A stretch of 64,000 nucleotides of DNA from DTU089 sp964421815 (GTDB lineage Bacteria > Bacillota > Clostridia > Oscillospirales > Acutalibacteraceae): the NCBI GenBank assembly GCA_964421815.1, contig CAYQYT010000002.1, positions 124,001 to 188,000 of the forward strand, written 5' to 3'. Below the pieces are notes generated by a model, which was not told the DNA's origin, searched no databases, and saw nothing but the letters and a program-made list of their open reading frames with translations. A program made the position numbers and the translations under genes. Shown one piece after another: positions 16,999 through 26,766 of this stretch (position 1 is the stretch's first letter; each line of letters begins with the position of its first letter).

Positions 16999-17996
16999 AA
17001 CATGCCAATATTTCACTTTTTGTACCCCATCAGGGTTGCCCACACCAATGTTCTTTTTGCAATCAAAAGACCATTTCCGGTACAGTAAAGGAACTTACTC
17101 CACAAGAGGTGAGGGAAACTCTTTTAAAGGCTGTTTCCCACGGTGTTAATCCCGTAAATACCGAAATTGCATTTTTCGGCGGAAGTTTTACAGCGGTGGA
17201 AAGGTCGTATATGATTTCTCTTTTGAGGGAAACAAAACCCTTTACAGAAGACGGAAAGTTTTGCGGAATAAGAGTTTCCACCCGTCCTGACGCCATTGAT
17301 GAAGAAGTATTGGGAATTTTAAAAGAATACGGTGTTACCTCTATTGAATTGGGAGCCCAAAGCACCGATTCCCAAGTGCTTTTATTAAACCACCGCGGAC
17401 ATACCCGTGATGATATAATAAGAGCATCAAGACTTATTAAAGAAAAGGGCTTCTCTTTGGGACTTCAGATGATGACGGGTCTTTTGGGTGATACTCCCGA
17501 AAAATCTTTAGGGACGGCGGAGGATATTATAAACTTAAAACCCGACACCGTTCGCATTTACCCTACAATAGTTTTGGAGGGTACATATCTCGGGGAGTTA
17601 TATAAAAAGGGTGAATACAAGCCGCAGACATTGGAGGAAGCAACTGAACTCTGCGCGGTTCTCCTAAAAAGATTTTATGATGAAAAAATTACCGTTATCC
17701 GATTGGGACTTCACTCCGGCGGAAATGTGGAGGAGGGCTATATTGCAGGGCCCTACCATCCTGCATTCGGCGAACTTTGCGAGTCGAAAATTTATCTTGA
17801 AAAAGCAATGAAAATCCTTTCGGAGAAATACCCCGAGAAAAATAATAATCAGATAACCCTATGGGTCAACCCATCGGAAATTTCAAAAATGATCGGACAA
17901 AAAGGCTCCAATAAAGCCTATTTGAAAAAAGCCGGTTGGAATGTTTCCGTAAAGGGTACGGAAGCTTTGGAAAAATATGAAATTGTTACAGACTAA
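16995..17996 (+). CDS. Radical SAM protein, Elp3/HemN-like fold
   Basis: The 333-residue product binds a [4Fe-4S] cluster through a CX3CX2C motif (C15, C19, C22 in GCPHQCSFCNQ) and has the downstream SAM-site features GGSFTAVE and RVSTRPDAI, with ELGAQSTDSQVL in the barrel. This pattern matches the Elp3-like radical SAM proteins found before smc in many Clostridia. A C-terminal region of about 100 residues resembles the Radical_SAM_C domain, but no acetyltransferase domain is present, so it is shorter than true Elp3. The substrate is unknown. It overlaps rnc by four bases and smc begins 18 bases after it. Confidence 0.85.
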   Translation: MKHANISLFVPHQGCPHQCSFCNQKTISGTVKELTPQEVRETLLKAVSHGVNPVNTEIAFFGGSFTAVERSYMISLLRETKPFTEDGKFCGIRVSTRPDAIDEEVLGILKEYGVTSIELGAQSTDSQVLLLNHRGHTRDDIIRASRLIKEKGFSLGLQMMTGLLGDTPEKSLGTAEDIINLKPDTVRIYPTIVLEGTYLGELYKKGEYKPQTLEEATELCAVLLKRFYDEKITVIRLGLHSGGNVEEGYIAGPYHPAFGELCESKIYLEKAMKILSEKYPEKNNNQITLWVNPSEISKMIGQKGSNKAYLKKAGWNVSVKGTEALEKYEIVTD

Positions 17997-18014
17997 TGAA
18001 AGGCAGAAAACCAA

Positions 18015-21000
18015 ATGTATCTTAAAGCGATAGAAATGCAGGGCTTTAAATCCTTTCCGGACAAGACTGTGTTAAACTTCGGAAAAGGTATTACGGCAGT
18101 TGTGGGACCCAACGGCAGCGGAAAAAGTAATCTTTCCGACGCTATGCGTTGGGTTTTGGGCGAGCAATCCACAAAGAACCTGCGCGGCTCAAAAATGGAG
18201 GACGTTATATTCAGCGGAACGGATTCCCGCCGTGCAGTGGGTTTTGCGGAGGTTACTTTAAAACTTGACAACTCCGATATGGCTCTTAACAATTCCGAAA
18301 AACTTGTAACGGTTACAAGACGTTACTACCGTTCGGGAGAAAGCGAATACAAAATAAACGGCGAACAGGCAAGACTCAAGGATATTCACGAACTGTTTAT
18401 GGACACTGGTTTGGGTCGTGACGGCTATTCAATGATCAGTCAGGGTAAGGTTGAAACACTCATCTCCGGAAAATCCGAGGACAGACGTGATATGCTTGAA
18501 GAAGCGGCGGGTATTTCCCATTACAGATACCGCCGTGCAGACGCTATGCGACGACTTAACCAAGCGGAAGAAAACCTTTTGAGATTGAGAGATATTCTCA
18601 CAGAACTTGAATCCCGTGTGGGTCCGTTGAAAACCCAGAGTGAAAAGGCGCAAAAATTCCTTGAATATGCAGGGGAAAAGAAAAATCTTGAAATCGGACT
18701 GTGGTTATACACAATAGAGAAAACCAAAAACGATTTGCGTGAACAGGAAAAGAAAATAACCATTGTTGATACCCAATACAGCGAGGTTTGCAAATCTCTT
18801 GAAGAAATAACCGAAAAAATTGATTCTGCCATTGCAGAAACTCAAAAAATCACTATTGCGGTTGATGAAATCAGACGTGCCTGTGCTCAACTTGAGGAGC
18901 AGGCGGCTCTTCTTGAGAGCCAAATTGCCGTTCAGGAAAATACAATTCTCCATAATAACGAAACTATTGAACGTATTGAGAGAGAAAAAACGGAAGAAAA
19001 TGATACGGACACGGAAATTGCAACTCAGATTTCCGATGCTGAAAATGCCATTGAACAACTCAATGCCTCTATTGAAGAAAAAAGACAGGAACTCACTTCT
19101 TTTACGGGTGAACTTGATGTTTTAAGCGATGAAAACAGTAAATCCGCTCAAAGAAGTGTGGAGTTAAGTGAAAGAATGTCCGCCCTGTCCATTGAAATTG
19201 CGGACAACAGGGTTATAAGTTCCACCGCCGCTTCATCAGTTGAAGAAATTGAAAACCGTATTTCTGCCATTGATGAAATGAGTTCCGCAAGAAAACCGGT
19301 TTTGGAGGAACTTAGGGTACAATGTGAGGAATCCGAAAGGGAATTGGAAAAGATTTCCGAGAGAAGCACGGAACTTAACAATGCGCTTTCGGGTGTTGAA
19401 CTTCTTGCATCCAAGAGAAAAGAAAAACTTGATAAATTAAGGGAAGAAGAAACCGCACTGAATAACGATATTCAAATTAAGAAATCCCGCATTGCAATGC
19501 TGGGAGATCTTGAAAAGAATATGGAGGGCTATCAGGGTAGCGTTAAAGCGGTTATTCGTGAGGTAAGACGGGGTGTTCTTAAAGGAATACATGCCCCCGT
19601 TTCCCAGATTATTTCCGTTAAAGATAAATACTCCCTTGCTATTGAAACTGCTTTGGGAGCGCAACTTCAGAACATTGTAACGGAAAATGAAAATGATGCA
19701 AAAAAAGCTATTGCATTTTTGAAAGAGAGCAGAGTCGGTCGAGCTACCTTCCTGCCTTTGACTGCAATTAAAGGCAGAGTATTGGAAGAAAAAAATCTTG
19801 ACGATTGCTTCGGATACATAAATCTTGCATCGGAGCTTGTTGAGTACGACAAAAAATATACGGAAATTATTAAATCCCTTTTAGGAAGAACTGTTGTTGC
19901 GGAGGATTTGGATGCGGCAATAGTAATTGCTAAAAAATATAATTATAAATTTAAAATTGTAACCCTTGACGGTCAGGTAGTTAATGCCGGAGGTTCAATG
20001 ACCGGCGGTGCGAAACTTCAAAATGCGGGTATTCTCAGCCGAGGCAATGAACTTGAAAAACTCAAGGGAGAATTAACCTCTCTTGAAGAAAAACTCTCTG
20101 TTCTCCGCAAGGAAACAGAGGCTCAACAGGAAAGTTATTCTTCCACAGCCGCAGAGTTTGAAGGCTGCAAGAGTGAAATAATTTCCCTTGGGGAAAAAAA
20201 AATAAGAGTGGAGGGTGTTCTTGCTCTGCGTAAGGGTAATTACGAAAACACCCTGCAAATGCAGGATTCGGCGGATGAAGAAAAAGCCAACCTTATGGCG
20301 CGCATCGAGTCTATAAAATCCGGTGCGGTGGCTGCCAACGATAAACTTTCCGTTCTTCAAAGTGAACTTGACAAGGTTGAAGCGGAACTTTCAACTCTTA
20401 CGGGTGACAGAGAGAGCCTCCGCGAAAAGAGGGAAAAACTTACTGCTGATGCCGCACAGATAAACCTTTCCATTGCTACTGCAGAAAAGGAAATTGAGGC
20501 GAAACAGGAAGAAATAGCCCGCCTTAAAAACAGAAGTACAAGCCATAAGGATAAACTGTCACAACTTGACAGCGAAATTGAAGAAATCCGCAAGAATAAT
20601 GAGGAAATCCGTGAAAGAATTGAGGTTCTTAACGGTGAGGCGGAGGGCTTGAGAACACAGAGCAGTGCATCCAAGGAGCAAGTTGCCGCCCTCATTCAGA
20701 AACGCGAGGAATATGAACAGGAAAGCGGTAAACTTCGTATTCTTGAAAGAGAAAAGACTGAAGAACGTGAAAAACTGAGTGGTGAAAAAGCCAGACTGTC
20801 CGAACGTAAAGAAACAATGGAGAGGGAGTTTGAAGAAATTTCAAACAAACTCTATGATGAGTACGAACTGACAAAACGCGAGGCGGAGGATCTTGATATT
20901 GTTATTGAAGACATTCCAACGGCTAAAAAGCGTTTGAATGAACTTAAAGGAAAAATTCGTTCCCTGGGCAATGTTAATGTTAGCGCCATTGAGGAGTATA

Positions 21001-21584
21001 AAGAGGTTTCCGAAAGATACAGTTTTATGTACACTCAGGTGAACGATGTTGAAAAATCCAAAGCCGAGCTTATAAAACTAATAAATGAGCTTACAGGCAA
21101 AATGGGCGTTCGCTTTAAAGAACAGTTCGATAAAATCAATTTCAGTTTCGGTCAGACCTTTGCGGAACTTTTCGGCGGCGGTAAGGCATCCCTTGTTCTT
21201 ACGGATGAAAGTGATGTTCTTGAATGTGACATTGATATTAAGGTTCAGCCTCCGGGCAAGAATGTTCAGAATATTTCACTTCTCTCCGGTGGTGAAAAAG
21301 GTCTTTCAGCCATAGCGCTTCTTTTTGCTATTCTTAAAATCAATCCCTGTCCTTTCTGTATTTTTGACGAGGTTGAAGCGGCTCTTGACGATGTTAACGT
21401 TGCAAGGTATGCGTCATATGTTCGCAGAATGACTCAAAATACGCAGTTCATTCTTATTACCCACCGCCGCGGCACTATGGAAGAGGCGGATATGCTGTAC
21501 GGTGTTACCATGCAGGAAAAGGGTGTATCAAAACTTCTTGAACTGAAAACCGCAGAAATGGCTAAAAAGTTTGATTTAACATAA
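18015..21584 (+). CDS. smc: Chromosome segregation protein SMC
   Basis: SMC is the ATP-driven loop-extruding condensin subunit. The 1189-residue product is full length: N-terminal ATPase head with Walker A GPNGSGKSN (about 32-40) and Q-loop region, first coiled coil (about 165-500), hinge (about 510-640, with GYQGSVKAVIR and later GGSMTGGAK), second coiled coil (about 670-1010), and C-terminal head with LSGGEKGLSAIALLFAI and Walker B FDEVEAALDD. The signature has GL where many bacterial SMCs have AL. scpA and scpB are not nearby. ftsY follows, as in Bacillus. Confidence 0.97.
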   Translation: MYLKAIEMQGFKSFPDKTVLNFGKGITAVVGPNGSGKSNLSDAMRWVLGEQSTKNLRGSKMEDVIFSGTDSRRAVGFAEVTLKLDNSDMALNNSEKLVTVTRRYYRSGESEYKINGEQARLKDIHELFMDTGLGRDGYSMISQGKVETLISGKSEDRRDMLEEAAGISHYRYRRADAMRRLNQAEENLLRLRDILTELESRVGPLKTQSEKAQKFLEYAGEKKNLEIGLWLYTIEKTKNDLREQEKKITIVDTQYSEVCKSLEEITEKIDSAIAETQKITIAVDEIRRACAQLEEQAALLESQIAVQENTILHNNETIERIEREKTEENDTDTEIATQISDAENAIEQLNASIEEKRQELTSFTGELDVLSDENSKSAQRSVELSERMSALSIEIADNRVISSTAASSVEEIENRISAIDEMSSARKPVLEELRVQCEESERELEKISERSTELNNALSGVELLASKRKEKLDKLREEETALNNDIQIKKSRIAMLGDLEKNMEGYQGSVKAVIREVRRGVLKGIHAPVSQIISVKDKYSLAIETALGAQLQNIVTENENDAKKAIAFLKESRVGRATFLPLTAIKGRVLEEKNLDDCFGYINLASELVEYDKKYTEIIKSLLGRTVVAEDLDAAIVIAKKYNYKFKIVTLDGQVVNAGGSMTGGAKLQNAGILSRGNELEKLKGELTSLEEKLSVLRKETEAQQESYSSTAAEFEGCKSEIISLGEKKIRVEGVLALRKGNYENTLQMQDSADEEKANLMARIESIKSGAVAANDKLSVLQSELDKVEAELSTLTGDRESLREKREKLTADAAQINLSIATAEKEIEAKQEEIARLKNRSTSHKDKLSQLDSEIEEIRKNNEEIRERIEVLNGEAEGLRTQSSASKEQVAALIQKREEYEQESGKLRILEREKTEEREKLSGEKARLSERKETMEREFEEISNKLYDEYELTKREAEDLDIVIEDIPTAKKRLNELKGKIRSLGNVNVSAIEEYKEVSERYSFMYTQVNDVEKSKAELIKLINELTGKMGVRFKEQFDKINFSFGQTFAELFGGGKASLVLTDESDVLECDIDIKVQPPGKNVQNISLLSGGEKGLSAIALLFAILKINPCPFCIFDEVEAALDDVNVARYASYVRRMTQNTQFILITHRRGTMEEADMLYGVTMQEKGVSKLLELKTAEMAKKFDLT

Positions 21585-21643
21585 TTTACGGTTTATGTAA
21601 TCCTATATCAAAAAATAATTATCTGTTAAATGGAGTTTTTCTA

Positions 21644-22972
21644 ATGGGTATTTTTAAAAAAATAAATTTTGGTTTGAGGAAAACAAGAAATAATGTTTCA
21701 GGAGCCATTGACAATGTTCTTGACAGCTACACTTCAATTGACCAGGAACTTTTTGATGAACTTGAAGAAGCACTTGTTATGGGTGATGTGGGTGTTTCAA
21801 CGGCTTCCGAAATTACTTTACGCCTTAACGATGTGGTTCGTAAAAAAGGTATAAAAAATCCCGCCGATGTTAAGGCGGAAATCAAAGATATCGTTGCCGA
21901 AATGCTTGAGGGCGGCGAAGATATGGGACTTATTACCATTCCATCTGTTATCCTTGTTATCGGTGTTAACGGTGTGGGCAAAACTACCACAATCGGTAAA
22001 CTTGCCGCAAGGTATAAGGCGGAGGGCAAGAGCGTTATTCTTGCCGCGGCGGATACATTCCGCGCCGCCGCTATTGACCAGCTTGATGTTTGGGCAGAGC
22101 GCGCAGGCGTTGATATTGTTAAGCACAAAGAGGGTGCGGACCCTGCCGCAGTAATTTTTGATACAATTTCCGCCGCTAAGGCAAGGGGTACGGAAATTAT
22201 TATTTGCGACACTGCCGGCAGACTTCACAATAAGAAAAATCTTATGGAGGAATTGGGCAAGATTTACCGTGTTATCGACAGGGAACTTCCTTATTCCGAC
22301 CGTGAGGTGCTTCTTGTTCTTGACGCAACAACGGGACAGAATGCCGTTAACCAGGCGCGTGAATTTGCAAAGATTGCGGAGATTACGGGTATTATTCTTA
22401 CAAAACTTGACGGTACTGCCCGTGGCGGTGTTGTCCTTTCAATAAAAAATGACCTTAAAGTTCCCGTTAAGTTTATCGGTGTGGGTGAGGGTATTGATGA
22501 TTTGCAACCCTTTAATCCCCAGGCATTTGCGGACGGACTTTTCAATGATCTTCCGGAAGACTTTGAGGAGGATGAAATAGACCTTTCAAAAATCCGTGAG
22601 GAATATGTTCCTGCAGAACAGACTGACGAGCGCGAAGAACTTGCAAAAGCAGTTGGCGAAATATTCAGTGCTATGGCAGAAATGAACGGTGAAGAAATTT
22701 CCGAAGATGCAGAAGAAGTTGAAGCAATTTCTGAAGATGTAGCAGAAGAAATTATTGATGAACCCGTTGAAGAAGTAGAGGAAATTGTTGATGAAATTCC
22801 TGAAGAAATTATTGAAGAAACAGTTGAAGAAACAATTGAGGAACCCGTAGTTGCAGAAACAGTAGTAACCTTTGCAGAAAAAGATGGTCCCACAGCTGTA
22901 TTTATTGCAGAAAAGCCTGAATCAGAAGAGCCCAAAAAGAAAAAAGGTTTCTTCGGGAGGTTGTTCGGTTAA
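21644..22972 (+). CDS. ftsY: Signal recognition particle receptor FtsY with long C-terminal extension
   Basis: FtsY is the SRP receptor GTPase. The 442-residue product has a short amphipathic N-terminus (MGIFKKINFGLRKT), an N domain, and a G domain with GVNGVGKTTTIGKLA, DTFRAAA, DTAGRLHNKK, LTKLDGTARGG and FIGVGEGIDDLQPF. The conserved part ends near residue 305. About 135 extra residues follow, mostly Glu, Asp, Ile and Val, closing with EEPKKKKGFFGRLFG. In E. coli the acidic region and lipid-binding patch precede the NG domain; here a similar composition lies after it. The stop codon shares one base with the rdgB start. Confidence 0.95.
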   Translation: MGIFKKINFGLRKTRNNVSGAIDNVLDSYTSIDQELFDELEEALVMGDVGVSTASEITLRLNDVVRKKGIKNPADVKAEIKDIVAEMLEGGEDMGLITIPSVILVIGVNGVGKTTTIGKLAARYKAEGKSVILAAADTFRAAAIDQLDVWAERAGVDIVKHKEGADPAAVIFDTISAAKARGTEIIICDTAGRLHNKKNLMEELGKIYRVIDRELPYSDREVLLVLDATTGQNAVNQAREFAKIAEITGIILTKLDGTARGGVVLSIKNDLKVPVKFIGVGEGIDDLQPFNPQAFADGLFNDLPEDFEEDEIDLSKIREEYVPAEQTDEREELAKAVGEIFSAMAEMNGEEISEDAEEVEAISEDVAEEIIDEPVEEVEEIVDEIPEEIIEETVEETIEEPVVAETVVTFAEKDGPTAVFIAEKPESEEPKKKKGFFGRLFG

Positions 22973-23574
22973 TGGAAAACAATGTTTTTTTGATTGCCAC
23001 CCACAATATGAAAAAAAGAAACGAACTCCAACGTATTCTTTCCCCCTTGGGAATTGACGTTAAAACTGCTGAACAGGTCGGTGTTGAACTAACCGACGTT
23101 GAAGAAACAGGGGAGACTTTCTACGAGAATGCGTTTTTAAAGGCAAACAGCGGTTGTCTTGAAAGCGGTATGCCCTGTGTTGCAGATGATTCGGGACTTG
23201 CAGTTGACTACATTGTTGGTGCTCCCGGGGTGTATTCCGCCCGTTTTGCAGGTGAGCATGGCAATGATGAGAAAAATAATCAAAAACTTCTGAAAATTTT
23301 AAATGATGTCCCATTTGAAGAAAGAACAGCCCGTTTTGTCTCCGTGGTTTGTTGCGTGTTCCCCAACGGTGACGTGATTTCTGCAAGGGGTGAATGTGAG
23401 GGTTATATAGGATTTGAACCCAAGGGAAACGGCGGTTTCGGTTACGACCCGATTTTTATGGTGGGTGACAAAAGTTTTGCGGAACTTTCAGCCGAAGAAA
23501 AGGACGCGTTAAGTCACAGGGGCAATGCACTCCGCCAAATTGCAGAAAAATTAAAGGATTATATGTCCTTATAA
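22972..23574 (+). CDS. rdgB: XTP/dITP diphosphatase (RdgB/HAM1 family)
   Basis: The enzyme removes non-canonical purine nucleotides (XTP, dITP) from the pool. The 200-residue product has the family motifs ATHNMKKRNELQRIL near the start, ETGETFYENAFLKA, VADDSGLAVD, GVYSARFAG and GFGYDPIF, then SHRGNALRQ at the end. It starts at the last base of ftsY (TAATG), so it is translationally coupled. Its 3' end overlaps the convergent lipoprotein gene by 16 bases. Confidence 0.95.
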   Translation: MENNVFLIATHNMKKRNELQRILSPLGIDVKTAEQVGVELTDVEETGETFYENAFLKANSGCLESGMPCVADDSGLAVDYIVGAPGVYSARFAGEHGNDEKNNQKLLKILNDVPFEERTARFVSVVCCVFPNGDVISARGECEGYIGFEPKGNGGFGYDPIFMVGDKSFAELSAEEKDALSHRGNALRQIAEKLKDYMSL

Positions 23575-24059
23575 AGTGATATAACCGTGCCGAGTCGGGT
23601 GGAATCTATTTCGATTTTAATATCTCCGACTTGGGCAACGGTTGTTTCATTTTTTACGGTTTTTAAAATATTATTAAAATCACTTATACCGAGTATTTCA
23701 TCACTTGTGCTTTCGTTTTGACAAAAGCAGACTATGCAGTCGGAAATGAATGAAAAAGATATGTCACTTTTTTCCAAAACTGCGAGGTCGAAAACAATGT
23801 GCATTTGTGTGAGCCTGTTTTTTGAATCATATTTGAATTTGAGCATTATTTCTTTTTCGGTGAATTTATAAAATTTAGTCAATGTATTTTGTGATGTATC
23901 AACAATATAACCGTTGGGGTTCATATTATAGTTTTCATTCAAACAATTCATTCGTTGTGAGAAGGCCTCGAGGCTGTTTCCGGAGGTTGTAAAACTGCAC
24001 CCGCAGAGCATTGTCAATAACAAAAACAGACAAAATAAATATAAAAAGCGAAATTTCAA
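23559..24059 (-). CDS. Predicted lipoprotein of unknown function
   Basis: The 166-residue product has a lipoprotein signal peptide: a basic-hydrophobic N-terminus and a lipobox with the Cys at about residue 21 (LCGCSF). The rest shows no domain I recognise; it is predicted to alternate beta strands and is rich in Asp, Ser and Thr. It would be anchored on the outer face of the membrane. The gene is divergent from the large secreted repeat protein at 24.2 kb and convergent with rdgB. Confidence 0.75.
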   Translation of the reverse strand: MKFRFLYLFCLFLLLTMLCGCSFTTSGNSLEAFSQRMNCLNENYNMNPNGYIVDTSQNTLTKFYKFTEKEIMLKFKYDSKNRLTQMHIVFDLAVLEKSDISFSFISDCIVCFCQNESTSDEILGISDFNNILKTVKNETTVAQVGDIKIEIDSTRLGTVISLYKDI

Positions 24060-24086
24060 ATTTAATCCCCCAAAGTTAACATAATT

Positions 24087-24117
24087 TTAACAAATAATAC
24101 AATAGATGTTGTATAAT
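24087..24117 (+). promoter_or_regulatory. Possible promoter for the secreted repeat protein operon
   Basis: TTAACA (24087-24092) and a perfect TATAAT (24112-24117) are spaced by 19 bases, longer than ideal. Confidence 0.4.
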
Positions 24118-24185
24118 TCAAAGTGTGAAAGAATTATAATAATAATATATATGTTCGAAATAAATTTTAATTCAGAGTGATGTTA

Positions 24186-26756
24186 ATGAAAAAAATGTTT
24201 AAAAGAGCGGTTTGCTCAATACTATGTCTGCTTGTGGCATTTTCATCTTTAATTTCTACGGTTGCGGCAGGCTACACAACGGATTACCCCCAAGGTGTTA
24301 CTGCCGAGGAGGCTTTAAATGCTGTTCAGGGAACGGATAAATTGTTGAATTATGTTGTTCCCACCCTTACGGGAGCCACACTTTCACAGAGTGTAAAGCC
24401 CATGATATACAGTGATGAGGTTGTTTCGGAGTTCGTGGTTTCTTTGTATAAAGGACTTTCCGAAAATGCCAAAGAAATAGAAAGTATCGGTATAGATATT
24501 TCCGTTTCTGCCGTTGCGGAGGGATTGGGGGATTATCCGGATGTGCAAAAGGCACTTTCCGCCGCAAGTTCCTGGGATGAAGCGGATCTTTCGGGTGCAA
24601 AATGGGGAGTAAAGAATAAAAACGGCTTTGCTACTGCTTTAGGTAAAGCAATGTCGCCTTTTAATGATATTTTTTATACATTGTTCTGCTCGGGAACATA
24701 TAAGATTTCAAGGTTTATTAAAATCGAGGGAGCAAACGGTTACGAAAATGCCATTGTACCCACACTTAAAGCCTTGAAGTGTACGGATTTAATGACCCAG
24801 GCGGAGTTTACCGCACAGGCGGACAAGGACAAAAGCAATATGATAAAAAATATTCTTTTGCCCATTCTTTCAATGGTTGAAAGAGTTTTGAAAGCCCCCA
24901 TGAATAATTTGACTGAAATTTTGCCCTGCTTTTCATACTTCGTGCAAAGCGGTGAAATGGATGCGTGCATGGATTCATTGCTTTCTCCCATTTTCTCTAA
25001 CCCCCTTGTTGAAGTTGCTGTATTTTTAAAAATACTTGATTTGGATTCAATGAAAATCAATATGAGCGAAATGCTTACAACGGGTCTTTCCGATATGGCA
25101 TCTGAAAGTGGTTTGACTCTTGCCCCCGTGGATTTTGAAAGGCTTTCAAAATGCGGTTCAAAAAGCGGCAGCGAATTCGAAGCAAATAAGGGCAGGGCTT
25201 ATGTTGAAATAATGAGATGGCTCATTGATACTTTGAAACTCAACGAGAAAAAGTTACCGGAACTTATGGCTCAAATGGAGGGCGGTTCAAAAGACATTCC
25301 CACGGATATGCTTGGCGGTATGCTGAAAAATGATACGGATGCTTTGGTGGGTACAATAATTCTTTTGTTTACACCATCCAAGTTGGACGCACCGCAAGTT
25401 TATGCTTATCCGGATGTTGCAAAGACGGTTGTTCAATACACTCCCAATCTTACGGAAGATAATTATAAAAAAGTTCTTAATGAAATTGATGACCTCCTTG
25501 ACGATTTTGTAAAAGAGGGAGGAAGTTACAGCGATATTGAGGCACTTCTTTCCTCAAGTATTTATACAAATGCAAATATAAATGCTCTTTTGACAGGAAT
25601 ATACGGCACCCTTGAAAAAGAGGGGATGTTGGATTTACTTGTTCTTTTGGGAATTGATGCAACCCCGAGAGGTGTGGCACAATATATTAAAAATGATTAC
25701 CCCGCAGTTTACAACGTTTTAAATAAAGCGACCTCTTGGTCGAAACTTTCTCTCAAAAATGTTTCATGGGGTTTTTACAACGGATCACGCAGAGGATTCC
25801 AAAATGCCTTTGTTGCGACTTTAAGACCCCTATACCCGTTGCTGAAAGTTTTGCTTGCAGGGGAAGATATGGTGATTATGGACAGTATCACCATTAAGGG
25901 TGCGGACGGCTACAACACCGCCGTGATTCCACTGCTTGAAGCCTTGGGATGTAAGGACAGTTCCATAAAAACATATTCACGGTATCTGAATGATAAGGAC
26001 GAGGATGCGGTTTTAGTCAATATTGCGGATCCGATTTTCGATTTGCTTGATGAAGTTTTTGACAATCCTGTTAAAACCCTCACAAGAATTCTACCGAATA
26101 TAGTTTATTTTATGAATAACGGTTCTTTGGAAAAATGTATTTCCAATTTGCTCCTTCCCGTTACATCACTAACATCAAAAATGTCTTTAATATCGGATTT
26201 GAATTTTGATGTATCGGAATTAACAGGCGAACTCGATTTAAACAAAATGCTGAAAGAAATGCTTGACGGCTCGGGAATGAAAATTGCAGAGTTCGATATT
26301 GCTGCGGTAGCAGGAATGGGAACAAAAACCGAAAAAACAAGTAAAAGTACCCTCAACGGAAATTATGTTAAGTATTCATATATTGAAGCAAATCAAACAG
26401 ACGTTTTAATGAGCCTTTTGAGAGTTTTGGCAAAGACGATGAAACTTCCCGGTAATGAGAATTTGCTTGTGGGCTCAATGGGCGGCGGTAACGATGCCTT
26501 TTCGACCTACTCGTCATCAATAGGTGAGCAATTCGCTGAAATGACGGAGGATGAACTCATAGAGTGGCTGTATAATTTGCTCTTTAAAGAGAGAGCGCAA
26601 ATCGAAATAGTTGTTGATGACGATTACGTTCCCACAATTATTTATAAAGAAGCCCCCAAGAATTATACGGCACTATATATTTTCGGTGGCTATGCCCTTG
26701 TGGCGGCGGTAATCGGTGTGATAATTTTCTGTAACAGAAAACGGCTTTATTGTTGA
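24186..26756 (+). CDS. Secreted, membrane-anchored protein with two long internal repeats
   Basis: I do not recognise this family. The 856-residue product has a signal peptide (about 1-28), a long extracellular part and a C-terminal membrane helix followed by a short basic tail (NRKRLYC). The extracellular part is a duplication with an offset of about 390 residues. Matching pairs include SSWDEADLSGAKWGV with TSWSKLSLKNVSWGF, NGYENAIVPTLKALKC with DGYNTAVIPLLEALGC, and NLTEILPCFSYFVQSG with TLTRILPNIVYFMNNG. Starts at GTG 24177 or ATG 24180 are possible, but ATG 24186 has the better spacing from GAGTGA. It lies ten bases before an ABC transporter gene and may be its exported partner. Confidence 0.8.
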   Translation: MKKMFKRAVCSILCLLVAFSSLISTVAAGYTTDYPQGVTAEEALNAVQGTDKLLNYVVPTLTGATLSQSVKPMIYSDEVVSEFVVSLYKGLSENAKEIESIGIDISVSAVAEGLGDYPDVQKALSAASSWDEADLSGAKWGVKNKNGFATALGKAMSPFNDIFYTLFCSGTYKISRFIKIEGANGYENAIVPTLKALKCTDLMTQAEFTAQADKDKSNMIKNILLPILSMVERVLKAPMNNLTEILPCFSYFVQSGEMDACMDSLLSPIFSNPLVEVAVFLKILDLDSMKINMSEMLTTGLSDMASESGLTLAPVDFERLSKCGSKSGSEFEANKGRAYVEIMRWLIDTLKLNEKKLPELMAQMEGGSKDIPTDMLGGMLKNDTDALVGTIILLFTPSKLDAPQVYAYPDVAKTVVQYTPNLTEDNYKKVLNEIDDLLDDFVKEGGSYSDIEALLSSSIYTNANINALLTGIYGTLEKEGMLDLLVLLGIDATPRGVAQYIKNDYPAVYNVLNKATSWSKLSLKNVSWGFYNGSRRGFQNAFVATLRPLYPLLKVLLAGEDMVIMDSITIKGADGYNTAVIPLLEALGCKDSSIKTYSRYLNDKDEDAVLVNIADPIFDLLDEVFDNPVKTLTRILPNIVYFMNNGSLEKCISNLLLPVTSLTSKMSLISDLNFDVSELTGELDLNKMLKEMLDGSGMKIAEFDIAAVAGMGTKTEKTSKSTLNGNYVKYSYIEANQTDVLMSLLRVLAKTMKLPGNENLLVGSMGGGNDAFSTYSSSIGEQFAEMTEDELIEWLYNLLFKERAQIEIVVDDDYVPTIIYKEAPKNYTALYIFGGYALVAAVIGVIIFCNRKRLYC

Positions 26757-26766
26757 GGTAATATAT

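Noticed and set aside
22291..22935. Long reverse-strand frame opposite the FtsY acidic tail, rich in Ser and Ile.
   Set aside because: It is the mirror of a repetitive Glu/Val/Ile-coding stretch, with no ribosome binding site and an obvious gene on the other strand.
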